A DNA stretch of 64,000 nt from contig OZ240206.1 in assembly GCA_965197405.1 (NCBI GenBank), positions 2,852,001-2,916,000 on the forward strand, read 5' to 3'. Positions 34,508 through 43,814 of this stretch are shown piece by piece. Under the pieces are notes generated by a model. It ran no database searches. It saw only the letters and a program-made list of their open reading frames with translations, and had not been told where the DNA came from. Numbering within the stretch: position 1 is the stretch's first letter; each line of letters starts with the position of its first letter. The translations under genes were made by a program, and so were the position numbers. Origin of the DNA: G965197405 sp965197405. Lineage in GTDB: Bacteria > Chloroflexota > Dehalococcoidia > Lucifugimonadales > JAGWBF01.

Positions 34508-35959
34508 CTAATCTATCTTGTGGCCCTTTGGGGCGTAGGCGGCGGCGTTGGGGTCGCCGGGCAGGAACCGGCCCCGGCCGGGCTGGGTCATAATCTCCCC
34601 GTTTTCCATGATTACGTCGCCCCGCTGCATGGTCAACTCTGGCATTCCCAGAAGCTCGAATCCCTCGAAGCTGGAGAAGTCGGTGTTGCCGTGCTGCTTG
34701 TCCACCAAGTGGGGCTTGGCGGGGTCCCATATCACCAGGTCGGCGTCGGAGCCGGGCCGCAGGCAGCCTTTCTTGGGGTAGAGGCCGAATATCTTGGCCG
34801 GGTTCTCGCAGAACACCTGCACCAGCCTGGGGAGGGTGATTCTGCCTTTGTTGACGCCATTGCTCCATACGACGGGGACCATGAACTCTATGGTATTCAG
34901 GCCGTAGCGCGCCTCGAAGATGTTCCCACCCGTGGCCCCATCGGGGCTATCCTGCAAGCTGGGCGTCATGCCGCCGGACAGCTTCTGGAGCCTGGTCATG
35001 CCGCCCGAGTCGCTGCCAATGACATCAATGGTGCCGTCGGCCAGGGCCTGCCACAGCGCGTCGCAGTCCTCCTGCTGGCGCAGGGGTGGCCCCACCTTCC
35101 CCAGCGGCCCCTTCTTCAATATCTCGTCGTTGGTGAGGGTCAGGTAGTGGGGGCAGGTCTCTGTAAAGAGGGGCAGGCCGTCTTCCCTGAAACGCTGCAC
35201 CAGGGGCATCGCCTCGTGGGTGCTGAGGTGCACAGGGTAGAGCGGGCTACCCGTAATGCGAGAGAACACCGCCGCCCGGTTCACACCCTCGGACTCCAGG
35301 ATGTTGGGATGGGACGGGAGGAACCACTCGGCTGAGGTCTTACCCTCGTCGGTGTAGCGGTCAATCAGGTAGTCTATGCAGCAGCCGTTCTCGGCATGGA
35401 CCATGGGGAGACCGCCATCCCTGGCCGCCAGGTCCATTATCTGGATCAGGCCGTCCTCGGAAATCATCATGCCGCGGCGACGGTAGGCCAGGAACATCTT
35501 GAAGGAGATGACCCCCATGCGTATCAGCTCGGGCACCGAACGCTTCAGGGTATCTTCATCTGCCGCCGTGTATGTGCCGTGGACCGCGAAGTCTATATGG
35601 GAGAGGCGTTCTCCTTCTTCGATGAACTCTTTAATGGTATCGGTGGTGTAGCCGCTAAAACCCCAGGAGCTTACGTTCCCTATGAAGGCGATGGCCGTTG
35701 TTATCCCTCCATAGGCGGCGCAGATGGAATACTGGTCCATCTTGTCTACGTACACCGGGTGACAGTGGGCGTCTATCGCCCCCGGCATCACGTATTTCCC
35801 GGAAGCGTCTATCACTCGCGACGCCTCTCGCTGAGAGAGGTCGCCGCCCAGCTCCTGCACCCGCCCGTCTTTTATGAGCACGTCCTGGAGCGAGATGTCC
35901 TGGCCGGTGACGACCAGGCCTCCCTTGACCAGCACGTCGGCCTTCTCGCCCGTTGTCAT
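34508..35959 (-). CDS. cyclic amidohydrolase (dihydropyrimidinase/hydantoinase-like)
   Basis: 483 aa, amidohydrolase barrel. VMPGAIDAHCHPVYVDK gives the first metal ligands, SFKMFLAYRRRG the carboxylated lysine, PMVHAENGCCIDYL and YPVHLSTHEA further His, and DVIGSDSGG the catalytic Asp. These match dihydropyrimidinase, D-hydantoinase and allantoinase, which open cyclic amides; the substrate cannot be read. It is the downstream member of a minus-strand group with an FAH-type enzyme and a zinc-binding dehydrogenase, suggesting a catabolic set. Confidence 0.85.
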   Translation of the reverse strand: MTTGEKADVLVKGGLVVTGQDISLQDVLIKDGRVQELGGDLSQREASRVIDASGKYVMPGAIDAHCHPVYVDKMDQYSICAAYGGITTAIAFIGNVSSWGFSGYTTDTIKEFIEEGERLSHIDFAVHGTYTAADEDTLKRSVPELIRMGVISFKMFLAYRRRGMMISEDGLIQIMDLAARDGGLPMVHAENGCCIDYLIDRYTDEGKTSAEWFLPSHPNILESEGVNRAAVFSRITGSPLYPVHLSTHEAMPLVQRFREDGLPLFTETCPHYLTLTNDEILKKGPLGKVGPPLRQQEDCDALWQALADGTIDVIGSDSGGMTRLQKLSGGMTPSLQDSPDGATGGNIFEARYGLNTIEFMVPVVWSNGVNKGRITLPRLVQVFCENPAKIFGLYPKKGCLRPGSDADLVIWDPAKPHLVDKQHGNTDFSSFEGFELLGMPELTMQRGDVIMENGEIMTQPGRGRFLPGDPNAAAYAPKGHKID

Positions 35960-36031
35960 GGCCGTTTCCCCCTTTCTGTGGCCTGTGACCAGTGGTCAGT
36001 GGCTAGTGGGCCTGCCTCATTTACTCTTCAT

Positions 36032-36787
36032 CTATTCTTCCATGCGCACGGGGTTTGACAGGACGCCGATGCCCTCTATGTCCACCTCCACGATGTCGCC
36101 GGCGTTGAGGTGGGCCGGGGTGCCCGGAGTGCCCGTGAAGATGAGGTCTCCGGCTTCGAGGGTCATCCTCCGGGAAATCCAGCTTATGGCGGTTGGAACG
36201 TCGAAGATAAAGTAAGAGGTGCTTTCGGCCTGCACTTCCTGCCCGTTGACCCTGGCCCGCAGCATCACGTTCCCCGGATCAATCTCATCCGAGATACACG
36301 GGCCTGCTGCGGAGAAGGTATCGGTGGACTTGGCCCTCCACCATTGGCCGTCGCCCCTCTGCCACTCCCTGGCGCTCACGTCGTTGCCGCAGGTGTAGCC
36401 CAGCACGTAGCTCAAGGCGTCTTCTTTGGAGACGTTTCTGCACCGGCTCTTTATGACGATGACCAGTTCACCCTCTTCGTCCAGGGTCTCCACGTCCCCG
36501 GGGCGGACTATGGCGTCTCCGTGGCCGATGAGGGACGAGGGGGTCTTGATGAATATGAGAGGTTCCTCCGGGGCTGGGCGGTCGTGAAGATGGCTGGAGT
36601 AGTTCAGCCCCACGGCCAGAATCTTCGAGGGGGCTGTGGGAGGCAGGAGCTTCACCTCGGACAGCCCGTGGGTGTGGTCGGTAATCTCGTACTCCTCGAA
36701 GGGCGTAGTGGTAATCTCCCGGAGGGTCTCGCCGTCCAATACACCGTAGCTGACCTGCCCGTGGGCGAGATACCTTGCGTACTTCAT
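36032..36787 (-). CDS. fumarylacetoacetate-hydrolase family enzyme (second copy)
   Basis: 251 aa. MKYARYLAHGQVSYGVLDGETL, AVGLNYSSHL, FIKTPSSLIGHGDAIV, ETLDEEGELVIVI and LGYTCGNDVSAREWQ hold the family metal ligands. It ends GDLIFTGTPGTPAHLNAGDIVEVDIEGIG, the usual FAH C-terminus. Like the copy at 29267, it may hydrolyse or decarboxylate an oxo acid. It lies between the zinc-binding dehydrogenase and the cyclic amidohydrolase on the same strand, with gaps of 30 and 72 nt. Confidence 0.85.
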   Translation of the reverse strand: MKYARYLAHGQVSYGVLDGETLREITTTPFEEYEITDHTHGLSEVKLLPPTAPSKILAVGLNYSSHLHDRPAPEEPLIFIKTPSSLIGHGDAIVRPGDVETLDEEGELVIVIKSRCRNVSKEDALSYVLGYTCGNDVSAREWQRGDGQWWRAKSTDTFSAAGPCISDEIDPGNVMLRARVNGQEVQAESTSYFIFDVPTAISWISRRMTLEAGDLIFTGTPGTPAHLNAGDIVEVDIEGIGVLSNPVRMEE

Positions 36788-36817
36788 ATTTCCTCCTTCA
36801 CCTGAATATGCTCTTTT

Positions 36818-37849
36818 TTAAGGCGCTACAAGCACCAGTTTACCAAAGAAATTGCGCTCCCTCATAGTCTTGTGGGCCTCGACGGCGTCTTGCAATGGGA
36901 AAGTCTTGCCCACCACACCCCTCAGGCCGCCATTGTTCACGACTCTCATCATGTCGGCGAAGCTGCGGCGGCTGCGCCCTCCGCTCCCCATGAGAGTCAG
37001 GGGCCTGGTCTGGAGTACCGACAGGTCCATGTCATACTGCGACCCGGATGGGGTGCCGGTGATAACCAGCCTGCCGCCGGGCTTCAGGCTCAACAGGCTC
37101 TCATCCCACACCGCAGCCCCCACAACGTCGAAGACCATGTCCACGCCCTTCCCTCCGGTGAAGTCCTTGACTCGCTGGCTGAACCGGGGGGTCGCGGTGT
37201 AGTTGGCGACCTCGTCGGCGCCCAGCTCTTTTGCCCTCTCCAGTTTCCAATCGCTGCCGGCGGTGGCGATGACCCTGGCTCCGACGTGCTTCGCTATCGC
37301 CAGCCCGGCGCTGCCCACCCCGCTTCCTACGGCGTGGACCAGTATGTCCTCCCAGGGCCGGAGAGTGCCCCTGACCACCAGGCAGTGCCAGGCCGTATGC
37401 CCGGCTATGGGGAGGGACGCGGCCTCCTCGAACCCCATCCAGTCGGGAATATTGTGGGCGTTGACGGCGGGAACCTTGCAATACTGGGCGTGGCCTCCAT
37501 CCAGGTCCACACCCAGACGCACCTGATTGACGCAGTACTCGTCAATGCCAAGGACGCAAGGGTCACAGGCGTCGCACTTGACCCTGTTGTCCACCAGCAC
37601 CCGGTCTCCCTCCTTGAGCCCCGACACTGCGGGACTCAGTTGCACTATCTCGCTGGCAATGTCCATGCCGAGGATTCGGGGGAGGCCACCCGTTGAGGTA
37701 CGGCCTTCAAGCACGTTGAGGTCTGCATGGTTGAGGGCAGACGCCCTGACTCTCAGCACTACTTCTCCCGGCCCAGCCTCCGGTCCAGGTCTATCGCCGA
37801 AGGTGAGGCTTCCCAACCCGCCGTGCTGATTTATGTAAACTGCCTTCAT
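36818..37849 (-). CDS. zinc-binding alcohol dehydrogenase / quinone reductase-like (MDR)
   Basis: 343 aa, medium-chain dehydrogenase. GroES-like domain first, with the structural-zinc set CDACDPCVLGIDEYC (near residues 93-107). The NAD(P)-binding part has AVGSGVGSAGLAIAKHVGARVIATAGSDWKLERAKELGADEVANY. The catalytic-zinc ligand pattern is weak, so it may be quinone reductase-like. It is the first gene of the dehydrogenase, FAH and amidohydrolase group. Confidence 0.85.
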   Translation of the reverse strand: MKAVYINQHGGLGSLTFGDRPGPEAGPGEVVLRVRASALNHADLNVLEGRTSTGGLPRILGMDIASEIVQLSPAVSGLKEGDRVLVDNRVKCDACDPCVLGIDEYCVNQVRLGVDLDGGHAQYCKVPAVNAHNIPDWMGFEEAASLPIAGHTAWHCLVVRGTLRPWEDILVHAVGSGVGSAGLAIAKHVGARVIATAGSDWKLERAKELGADEVANYTATPRFSQRVKDFTGGKGVDMVFDVVGAAVWDESLLSLKPGGRLVITGTPSGSQYDMDLSVLQTRPLTLMGSGGRSRRSFADMMRVVNNGGLRGVVGKTFPLQDAVEAHKTMRERNFFGKLVLVAP

Positions 37850-38095
37850 GTCGGCGTCTCCTCCCCGTCTGTGGCCCGGCTTTTCTCGGCAATCCGATGC
37901 ACGTATATTACTTCACTGAGGACGCGCAGTCAAAGAGGCCGGGTCATCGGGATCGGGGGCCGGGGTGACGCGGTATGAGGCGCACGCAGGGTTAGCGGCG
38001 GGTCGGTGTGGAAGGGCCTTTGGTCCGGCTCTGTCGCGGAGGCGGAACAGGCATAGCAGGTGCGGGACTCTTGTCAGCGAGGGGATGTGAGAAGG

Positions 38096-38953
38096 CTATT
38101 CGTCCTCTTCCTTACCCGGGCCTGCCTCCACCGATTTCCCGGCGTAGCGCGACCAGGATGACTCCTCCCCGCTGGAAAGCTCGGGGTTTTCCACGTAGCT
38201 TTGCCTCCACGAGGAGGGGTATGCCTCCTCGCCCTCCATCTCGTTGTCCATATCCTGCTGGAGAAGAGGGGATTTCCAGTAGGCCCCATAGTCATCTCTG
38301 CTCCGGGTGGGGAAGGAGCATACGTCGCTGAGGTCGCGGTGGCGATAGGTCTCCCAGATGGCTATCGAGGCGTCCTGGCGATTTATGCTGATGACAGCGG
38401 CATCATAGCAGTTGCCGCCCTTCAGGAGGCGGGTCAGACGCATACCCAGCTTCGGCTCTAATTTGCCCAGGTATTCGTTTTGATCGTTTGTCACGATGAC
38501 GGCATGCTCATTGGTCTCGAGTCTCACCCTGTCTCCCGCCGCCATCTTCGCCAGCACGTCACGCAGCGCAGGCTTGCGCAGCTGGGTTGTCACAGACTTG
38601 CCGCTCTTCTCTATTATAGAAAGGTAGGGCGTGGCAATCTTGCCATGCTTGGGGGGTGAAGTGGTCTCTTCCAGGTGGGCCAGGCGTTCCAGGTTCTTCT
38701 TGGAGATGGTGTTATATGGCGAAATCTTCGCGGCGTTTTCAAAGGCGGTCCTGGCCTCCGGATAGCACCCTAGCTCAAGGTAAGCTTTCCCCAATCGGTT
38801 AAAGGCCTCAACATCGTCGGGGAAAACCCGGAGTATTACCAGGTTAACTTCCGCTGCCTTTTCCCACTTACCTCGCAGGGCTAGGGCTATGGCCTCTCGG
38901 CTCTTCTCTCTTTTGAGCTTTGCTTTCTCTTCTGATTGGGCCGTATCCATCAC
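38096..38953 (-). CDS. TPR-containing protein
   Basis: 285 aa. Residues 20-95 hold two TPR units (KWEKAAEVNLVILRVFPDDVEAFNRLGKAYLELGCYPEARTAFENAAKISP). The centre has VLAKMAAGDRVRLETNEHAVIVTNDQNEYLGKLEPKLGMRL, which looks like a small beta domain, and an acidic, disordered tail follows. There is no signal peptide. The combination recurs in Chloroflexota, as far as I recall, without a known function. It is a lone gene. Confidence 0.7.
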   Translation of the reverse strand: MMDTAQSEEKAKLKREKSREAIALALRGKWEKAAEVNLVILRVFPDDVEAFNRLGKAYLELGCYPEARTAFENAAKISPYNTISKKNLERLAHLEETTSPPKHGKIATPYLSIIEKSGKSVTTQLRKPALRDVLAKMAAGDRVRLETNEHAVIVTNDQNEYLGKLEPKLGMRLTRLLKGGNCYDAAVISINRQDASIAIWETYRHRDLSDVCSFPTRSRDDYGAYWKSPLLQQDMDNEMEGEEAYPSSWRQSYVENPELSSGEESSWSRYAGKSVEAGPGKEEDE

Positions 38954-39372
38954 TCGGTCTGTTTCCTCCGGGTCAGAGACTTGATTCGCCGGGCATCTTT
39001 TCCCCAGACTATTACATTGTTTCTCTCAGGGCAAGGGGTTGGCGCCCCTTTCTTCAGGCCAAATCTTGCTTTTCCGGATCTGTCATTATTTTGAAAATAC
39101 CCTTCGTCCAACCTACCGTAGGGGCGATTCGCGAATCGCCCCTACCCGACATTCTGCAATTACCATGAAAATGGGGTTTTCGTCCTCTTATGTAGCCTGA
39201 CAAAGCCATAGGCGATTGCTACAGCTAACTGGATACACTAAAACCCTCTTCAGGTCAAGTCTATCCTGACGACCTCTATGACGATTTAAGCGGAGTCGAG
39301 GAAATAGCCATTGACCGGAAGCCCGTTATGGACGCTCAAACCGAGTCCTCTTTTACACCCGCTAGAGCGCTT
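38954..39372. other. non-coding interval with one long palindrome
   Basis: About 420 nt without a gene. The only clear structure is the palindrome at 39118-39145. The remainder shows no RNA gene, promoter or repeat that I can support. Confidence 0.5.
39118..39145. repeat. 28-bp perfect palindrome
   Basis: Half-site GTAGGGGCGATTCG is repeated in inverted order without spacer. This sequence recurs as an intergenic palindrome in many unrelated bacteria, from memory; here it occurs once. Confidence 0.7.
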
Positions 39373-40131
39373 TTATAACTTTTTATATCTGCCCCTCAGA
39401 GAGTGCCAGTGTATTTTTAGAATATCCCTGGTCATAATCACGGGGTCCCTGAAGGGTCTAACTTTACTCTGAGACCGGTAGTACCAGTCTATGGGCACCT
39501 CTTTAATCCGAAGTCCGCGTTTGCGGGCCAGAAAGAGGATTTCCACGTCGAAGGCGAACCCGTAGAGCCTCTGAAGGGCGAAGAGCTTCTGGGCCACCGG
39601 CCCCCGGAAACACTTGAAACCGCACTGGGTATCCGACAAGCCGGGTACGGCCAGAGCCTGCACCAGCAGGTTGTAGACGCGCCCCATCATGTGCCGTCGG
39701 GGAGGTTCTCCGATGCGTCTCGCCCCGGCTATCTCCCTGGACCCGATGGCGACGTCGAACCGGGAGCTCTCGGGTGGCAGAAACCGGGCGATCTGCTCTA
39801 TTGGCATGGAGAGGTCGGCATCGCACAGGAAGCGGTACTCCCCGGTGGTCCACAGCATACCTTGATTGACCGCCCACCCCTTGCCGCCGTGAGGCACACT
39901 GATGAGGTGTACGTCCGGGTAGGGTTGCTTGAAGGACCTGACCAGCGATGCCGTGGCGTCGGAGCTGCCGTCGTCCACGACCGCCACTTCCCAGGCGTAG
40001 GGCTGCAAGCCCAGGTAGCCCACCACGTCGCGCAGGGTGCCCACTATGCGCGACTCCTCATTGTAAGCCGGAATTATTATGGAGAGGTAGGGACCTTTTG
40101 ATTCCGGTGTGGGGGCTTGGCCTGTAGACAT
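39373..40131 (-). CDS. family 2 glycosyltransferase (polyprenyl-phosphate sugar transferase type)
   Basis: 252 aa, GT-A fold. LSIIIPAYNEESRIVGTLRDVV at residues 16-37, AVVDDGSSDATASLVRSF, and the metal-binding DADLSMP. QCGFKCFRGPVAQKLFALQRLYGFAFDVEILFLARKRGLRIKEVPIDWYYRSQSKV is characteristic of dolichyl/undecaprenyl-phosphate glucosyl- or mannosyltransferases. It probably loads a sugar on a lipid carrier at the membrane. It follows lysC by 64 nt on the same strand, but no functional link is evident. Confidence 0.85.
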   Translation of the reverse strand: MSTGQAPTPESKGPYLSIIIPAYNEESRIVGTLRDVVGYLGLQPYAWEVAVVDDGSSDATASLVRSFKQPYPDVHLISVPHGGKGWAVNQGMLWTTGEYRFLCDADLSMPIEQIARFLPPESSRFDVAIGSREIAGARRIGEPPRRHMMGRVYNLLVQALAVPGLSDTQCGFKCFRGPVAQKLFALQRLYGFAFDVEILFLARKRGLRIKEVPIDWYYRSQSKVRPFRDPVIMTRDILKIHWHSLRGRYKKL

Positions 40132-40195
40132 ACCAGTCTTCTATTATATATACGACACCCGATTTGATGTACAGGGTGGGAAACAGGGGAGAAGG

Positions 40196-41416
40196 CTATT
40201 CTTCCTCCAGCTGGAAAGCCCGGTGCAGCGTGCGGACGGCGTCCAGGACTCTGGCCTCCGAGATGATGCAGGTTATACGTATCTCCGACGTGGTTATCAT
40301 CTCTATATTGACACCGTCGTCCGCCAGAGCGCGAAACATACGGGAGGCGTACCCAGGGGAGTTTTGCATACCGGCGCCCACGATGCTCAGCTTGCTGAGG
40401 GTGTCGTCGGTGGTCAGTGCTCCGGCCTCCATGGACTTCGCCACTGGTCCCACTACCTCCACAGCCCTCTTGAGGTCGGTGCGAGCAACGGTAAAGCTCA
40501 GGTCGGTGAGGTCCTTCGTGCTGGCGTTCTGCACTATGGTGTCCACGCTTATCCCTACCTGCGCCAGGGGTTCGAAGAGGGTAGCTGCTATGCCTGGGCG
40601 GTCCGGGACACCCCGCAACGTTATCTTCGCCACGTTCAGGTCGTGGGCGATGCCGGTCACTTTAACCCTCTGTTCCATCGGACTCTTTGCCCCTCCATGT
40701 ATGAAAGTCCCCGGGGAATCCTTGAAGCTGGAGGCCACATATATGGGCACATTGTACACGGATCCCAGCTCTATGGAGCGTGGATGCATTTTGGCCCCAT
40801 AGCTGGCGAGCTCCAGCATCTCTTCATAGCCTATTTCCCTGAGCTTCCTGGCTTCAGGTACGACACGGGGGTCTGCGGTGTAGATGCCCTCGACGTCGGT
40901 GTATATCTCACATCTTTGAGCGTCGAGGGCCGCCGCCAGAGCGATGGCAGTGGTGTCGGAGCCGCCGCGACCCAGGGTGGTTATGTCCATGTCGTCGGTC
41001 ATGCCCTGGAACCCCGCCACGATGACCAGCTTGCCCTCCTTTAGCTCCTTCTGCACTCGCGCCGTATCCACCCGGGCTATCCGGGCCTTTCCGTACATTG
41101 TATCGGTCCATATGCCTGCCTGGAAGCCGCTGAGGCTTATGGAGCTGTACCCGAGGGTCCGCATGGCCATAGCCAGCAGAGTGGAGGATACCAGCTCACC
41201 GGTGGACAGCAGAAGATCCAGCTCCCTCGGGTCGGGGTCGCCGGAGACGCTGTTGGCCAGGTCTACAAGCTCGTCGGTGGTGTTGCCCATGGCCGACACG
41301 ACTACCACCACTTCCGTGCCCTCATCCCTGGCCCGCCCGATGCGCCCTGCCACTCCCTTTATCTTCTCTGCGTCGGCCACCGAACTGCCGCCATATTTCT
41401 GGACTATCAGAGCCAT
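40196..41416 (-). CDS. lysC: aspartate kinase
   Basis: 406 aa. It phosphorylates aspartate, the first step towards lysine, threonine and methionine. The N-terminus MALIVQKYGGSSVADAEKIKGVA holds the KYGGSS nucleotide-binding motif; GFQGMTDDMDITTLGRGGSDTTAIALAAAL is the substrate site. Two ACT domains follow (KITLRGVPDRPGIAATLFEPL and LSIVGAGMQNSPGYASRMF), implying feedback control by lysine or threonine. It begins 10 nt after thrB, so the two form an operon. Confidence 0.95.
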   Translation of the reverse strand: MALIVQKYGGSSVADAEKIKGVAGRIGRARDEGTEVVVVVSAMGNTTDELVDLANSVSGDPDPRELDLLLSTGELVSSTLLAMAMRTLGYSSISLSGFQAGIWTDTMYGKARIARVDTARVQKELKEGKLVIVAGFQGMTDDMDITTLGRGGSDTTAIALAAALDAQRCEIYTDVEGIYTADPRVVPEARKLREIGYEEMLELASYGAKMHPRSIELGSVYNVPIYVASSFKDSPGTFIHGGAKSPMEQRVKVTGIAHDLNVAKITLRGVPDRPGIAATLFEPLAQVGISVDTIVQNASTKDLTDLSFTVARTDLKRAVEVVGPVAKSMEAGALTTDDTLSKLSIVGAGMQNSPGYASRMFRALADDGVNIEMITTSEIRITCIISEARVLDAVRTLHRAFQLEEE

Positions 41417-41426
41417 AGGTCCCTTT

Positions 41427-42386
41427 CTAGGACGTGAAGAGTTCCCGCGTTGGCAGACTATCGCCTGTCACTTGATGAGCGCCTTGAAGGGTGGGCCTGG
41501 TTATTTTCACCTGGCCTATGACATTGGCCTGGCGCGCCGCCTCGGCCATCTCATAGGCCACCGTCATCTCTCGACCTCCGGTCAGGGCCAGTATTGTGGA
41601 GCCGCTGCCCGATAGGAACACCCCAAGGGCGCCGGCTGCCAGGGCCGCCGTGAAGATGACCTTCATTGCAGGAAACAGCTTCTGGCGGTAGGGCTGGTGC
41701 AGCCTGTCCCGGGTGGCAACGCGAAGGTCGCTCAGTCTTCCCGTCGCCAACGCGTTTACCAGGAGCGCCGTCCTTCCCATATTATACACCGCGTCGTCTC
41801 TGCTGACGCGGCGAGGGAGCACAGCCCTGGCCTCTTCCGTAGCGATAGTCATGTCGGGTACGAAGAGCACGGCGTGAATATCATTGGGAACGGGGACAGG
41901 GACGGATAGCAGGCCGTCCTCCTCCCTCGCGATCAGTTGAAGGCCCCCCAGAAGGGCGGCAGCCACGTTGTCGGGGTGTCCCTCGAGGTGTACGGCCATA
42001 TCAAGGAGGTTATCTCCGGAGACGAGTCTTTCAGACTCCCCAAGCCTCTTTATCAAGAGGTTGGCTGCCACCAGGCCGCCGACTATAGCGGCGGCGCTGC
42101 TGCCCAAACCTCGCTTCAGGGGTATTTCGTTGTGGCAGTGAAGGCGGATTTCAGGGATGGGGAGACGCGCTTCCGCGAAAAGGCGCTGCATGGCCCGGTA
42201 AACGAGATTGCTCCTGTCCGATGGCAGGTCGGCGGCTCCCTGGCCATGCACCGACACGCCGGTCCTCTCATCCACCTCGATCCACACCTCGTTCCACAGG
42301 TCCAGGGCCATGCCGAGACAGTCGAAGCCGGGACCCAGGTTGGCTGTAGTAGCCGGGACTCTCACTCTAATCCGGTTATCTTGCAT
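41427..42386 (-). CDS. thrB: homoserine kinase
   Basis: 319 aa, GHMP kinase. It makes O-phosphohomoserine for threonine synthesis. RVPATTANLGPGFDCLGMALDLWNEV is the N-terminal motif, IPLKRGLGSSAAAIVGGL the GHMP phosphate-binding loop, and GVFLSGSGSTILAL the C-terminal motif. ATG at 42386 starts the family sequence (MQDNRIRVRVPATTANL); the upstream ORF part is unlikely. It precedes lysC by 10 nt. The region before it holds a type A repeat. Confidence 0.93.
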   Translation of the reverse strand: MQDNRIRVRVPATTANLGPGFDCLGMALDLWNEVWIEVDERTGVSVHGQGAADLPSDRSNLVYRAMQRLFAEARLPIPEIRLHCHNEIPLKRGLGSSAAAIVGGLVAANLLIKRLGESERLVSGDNLLDMAVHLEGHPDNVAAALLGGLQLIAREEDGLLSVPVPVPNDIHAVLFVPDMTIATEEARAVLPRRVSRDDAVYNMGRTALLVNALATGRLSDLRVATRDRLHQPYRQKLFPAMKVIFTAALAAGALGVFLSGSGSTILALTGGREMTVAYEMAEAARQANVIGQVKITRPTLQGAHQVTGDSLPTRELFTS

Positions 42387-42446
42387 TATGTCAAGCTTTG
42401 CAGCCCCTTGGGCAGGGCCATTCACCTTGGGCAGGGCCATTCAATT

Positions 42447-42580
42447 GTCACCCCGAGCGCAGCGAGGGGTCTAAAGTCGTGGCTGACCGTGCGATTGTTC
42501 CGGCCGGTACTGCCTTGATTGCGGTTTTTGTTAGGCGCCATTTTAGATTCCTCATCCCGCTTCGCTCCGTTCGGAATGAC
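42447..42580. repeat. palindromic repeat, type A copy 2
   Basis: Starts GTCACCCCGAGCGCAGCGAGG and ends CGCTCCGTTCGGAATGAC, with a longer centre than the others. It lies between the divergent thrB and xer genes. Just before it, GGGCAGGGCCATTCA occurs twice in the 42410-42442 stretch. Confidence 0.7.
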
Positions 42581-42718
42581 GCGTTATCCCACTGCCACAC
42601 CATCTAACTAAGGGGAAACGCTGCCGGATAAAGTCCGATGAGTATAGCACCACAGGCCGGGCGCTGCAAGAAAAACGCCGCGCATCGAAAAAATGCAGCT
42701 ACTTGAAGATTGGCTTTT

Positions 42719-43780
42719 ATGATAAAATTGAGACTTGGACACCCTATCTCCCTGAGAGGAAGCGAGAAAGTATTGAGAGAGTCTGTGGACTCCTTCCTGA
42801 ACCACCTGGTGGTCGAGAAGGGGTTTTCGCTGAATACCCTGGAGGCCTACAGGAATGATCTGCACCAGTTTATCGAGTTTGTCCAGGGGCGGCTCGGCAA
42901 CGGCCACCCCGGGGATTCCCTGACCGCGTTTACAGACCCGGATGGAGCATGGAGTCAGATAGACCTGGGACTCCTTGTGGACTACGTATCGAGTCTGAGA
43001 GGTAAAAAGAGCTACCAGGATGCCACCACCGCCAGGAAAGTGGCCGCATTGAAGTCCTTCTTCAACTTTCTGATACAGGAAGAGACCATCGAGCAGGACC
43101 CCACCGAGTTTCTGACCGCTCCCAGAGTGGGGAGGAGCCTCCCCAAGTTCCTCTCGGAAGACGAGGTGGAGAGGCTTCTGGACGAGGCCGCCAAGGAGGG
43201 TTCGCCCGAAGGTAAACGGGATTGGGCCATCCTTGAGATACTTTATGCCACCGGCCTCAGAGTGAGCGAGTTGGTATCCCTCAACACCCATGACGTGAAC
43301 CTTCAGGAGGGTTACATACGGTGTATGGGGAAGGGTTCCAAGGAGCGCATCGCTTACATGTATCCCAGGGCCCTTGAGGTGCTCAGGAGGTACATGGAGG
43401 AAGCCCGGTCCGTGCTGCTTTCGCCGTCAATGGTCCGAGATTCTGGGAGCGATAATGGAGCCTCTGTGGAAAAGGGTAAAAAGATAGCTCCGCCGGAGGA
43501 GAAGGCTCTGTTCATAAACCATCGTGGAGACCGCCTCACCCGCCAGTGGGTGTGGAACATCCTGAAAACCTCGGCCAAGAGGGCTTGCTTCGACAAGCCC
43601 ATAACTCCCCACATTTTGCGCCACAGTTTCGCCACGCACATGCTGAGGGGAGGGGCCTCTTTAAGGCACGTTCAAGAGCTTCTAGGCCACTCCAGCATCA
43701 CTACCACACAAGTCTACACGCATCTCACCAACGATCACGTGCGCGAGGAGTACGACAGGAGCCATCCCAGAACGGGTTAA
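42719..43780 (+). CDS. tyrosine recombinase, XerC/XerD type
   Basis: 353 aa. N-terminal SAM-like domain (SVDSFLNHLVVEKGFSLNTLEAYRNDLHQF) and catalytic domain with R181 (ATGLRVSELV), K205, H298-x-x-R301 (HILRHSFATH), H324 (ELLGHSS) and Y333 (TTQVYTHL). It is longer than E. coli XerD because of about 30 extra residues (SPSMVRDSGSDNGASVEKGKK) in the catalytic domain. It probably resolves chromosome dimers; an integrase role is not excluded. TTG at 42773 may be the real start. A small membrane gene follows. Confidence 0.85.
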   Translation: MIKLRLGHPISLRGSEKVLRESVDSFLNHLVVEKGFSLNTLEAYRNDLHQFIEFVQGRLGNGHPGDSLTAFTDPDGAWSQIDLGLLVDYVSSLRGKKSYQDATTARKVAALKSFFNFLIQEETIEQDPTEFLTAPRVGRSLPKFLSEDEVERLLDEAAKEGSPEGKRDWAILEILYATGLRVSELVSLNTHDVNLQEGYIRCMGKGSKERIAYMYPRALEVLRRYMEEARSVLLSPSMVRDSGSDNGASVEKGKKIAPPEEKALFINHRGDRLTRQWVWNILKTSAKRACFDKPITPHILRHSFATHMLRGGASLRHVQELLGHSSITTTQVYTHLTNDHVREEYDRSHPRTG

Positions 43781-43814
43781 CCGGGTGGATAGGCAAAGGA
43801 GAGGTAATCAGCTA

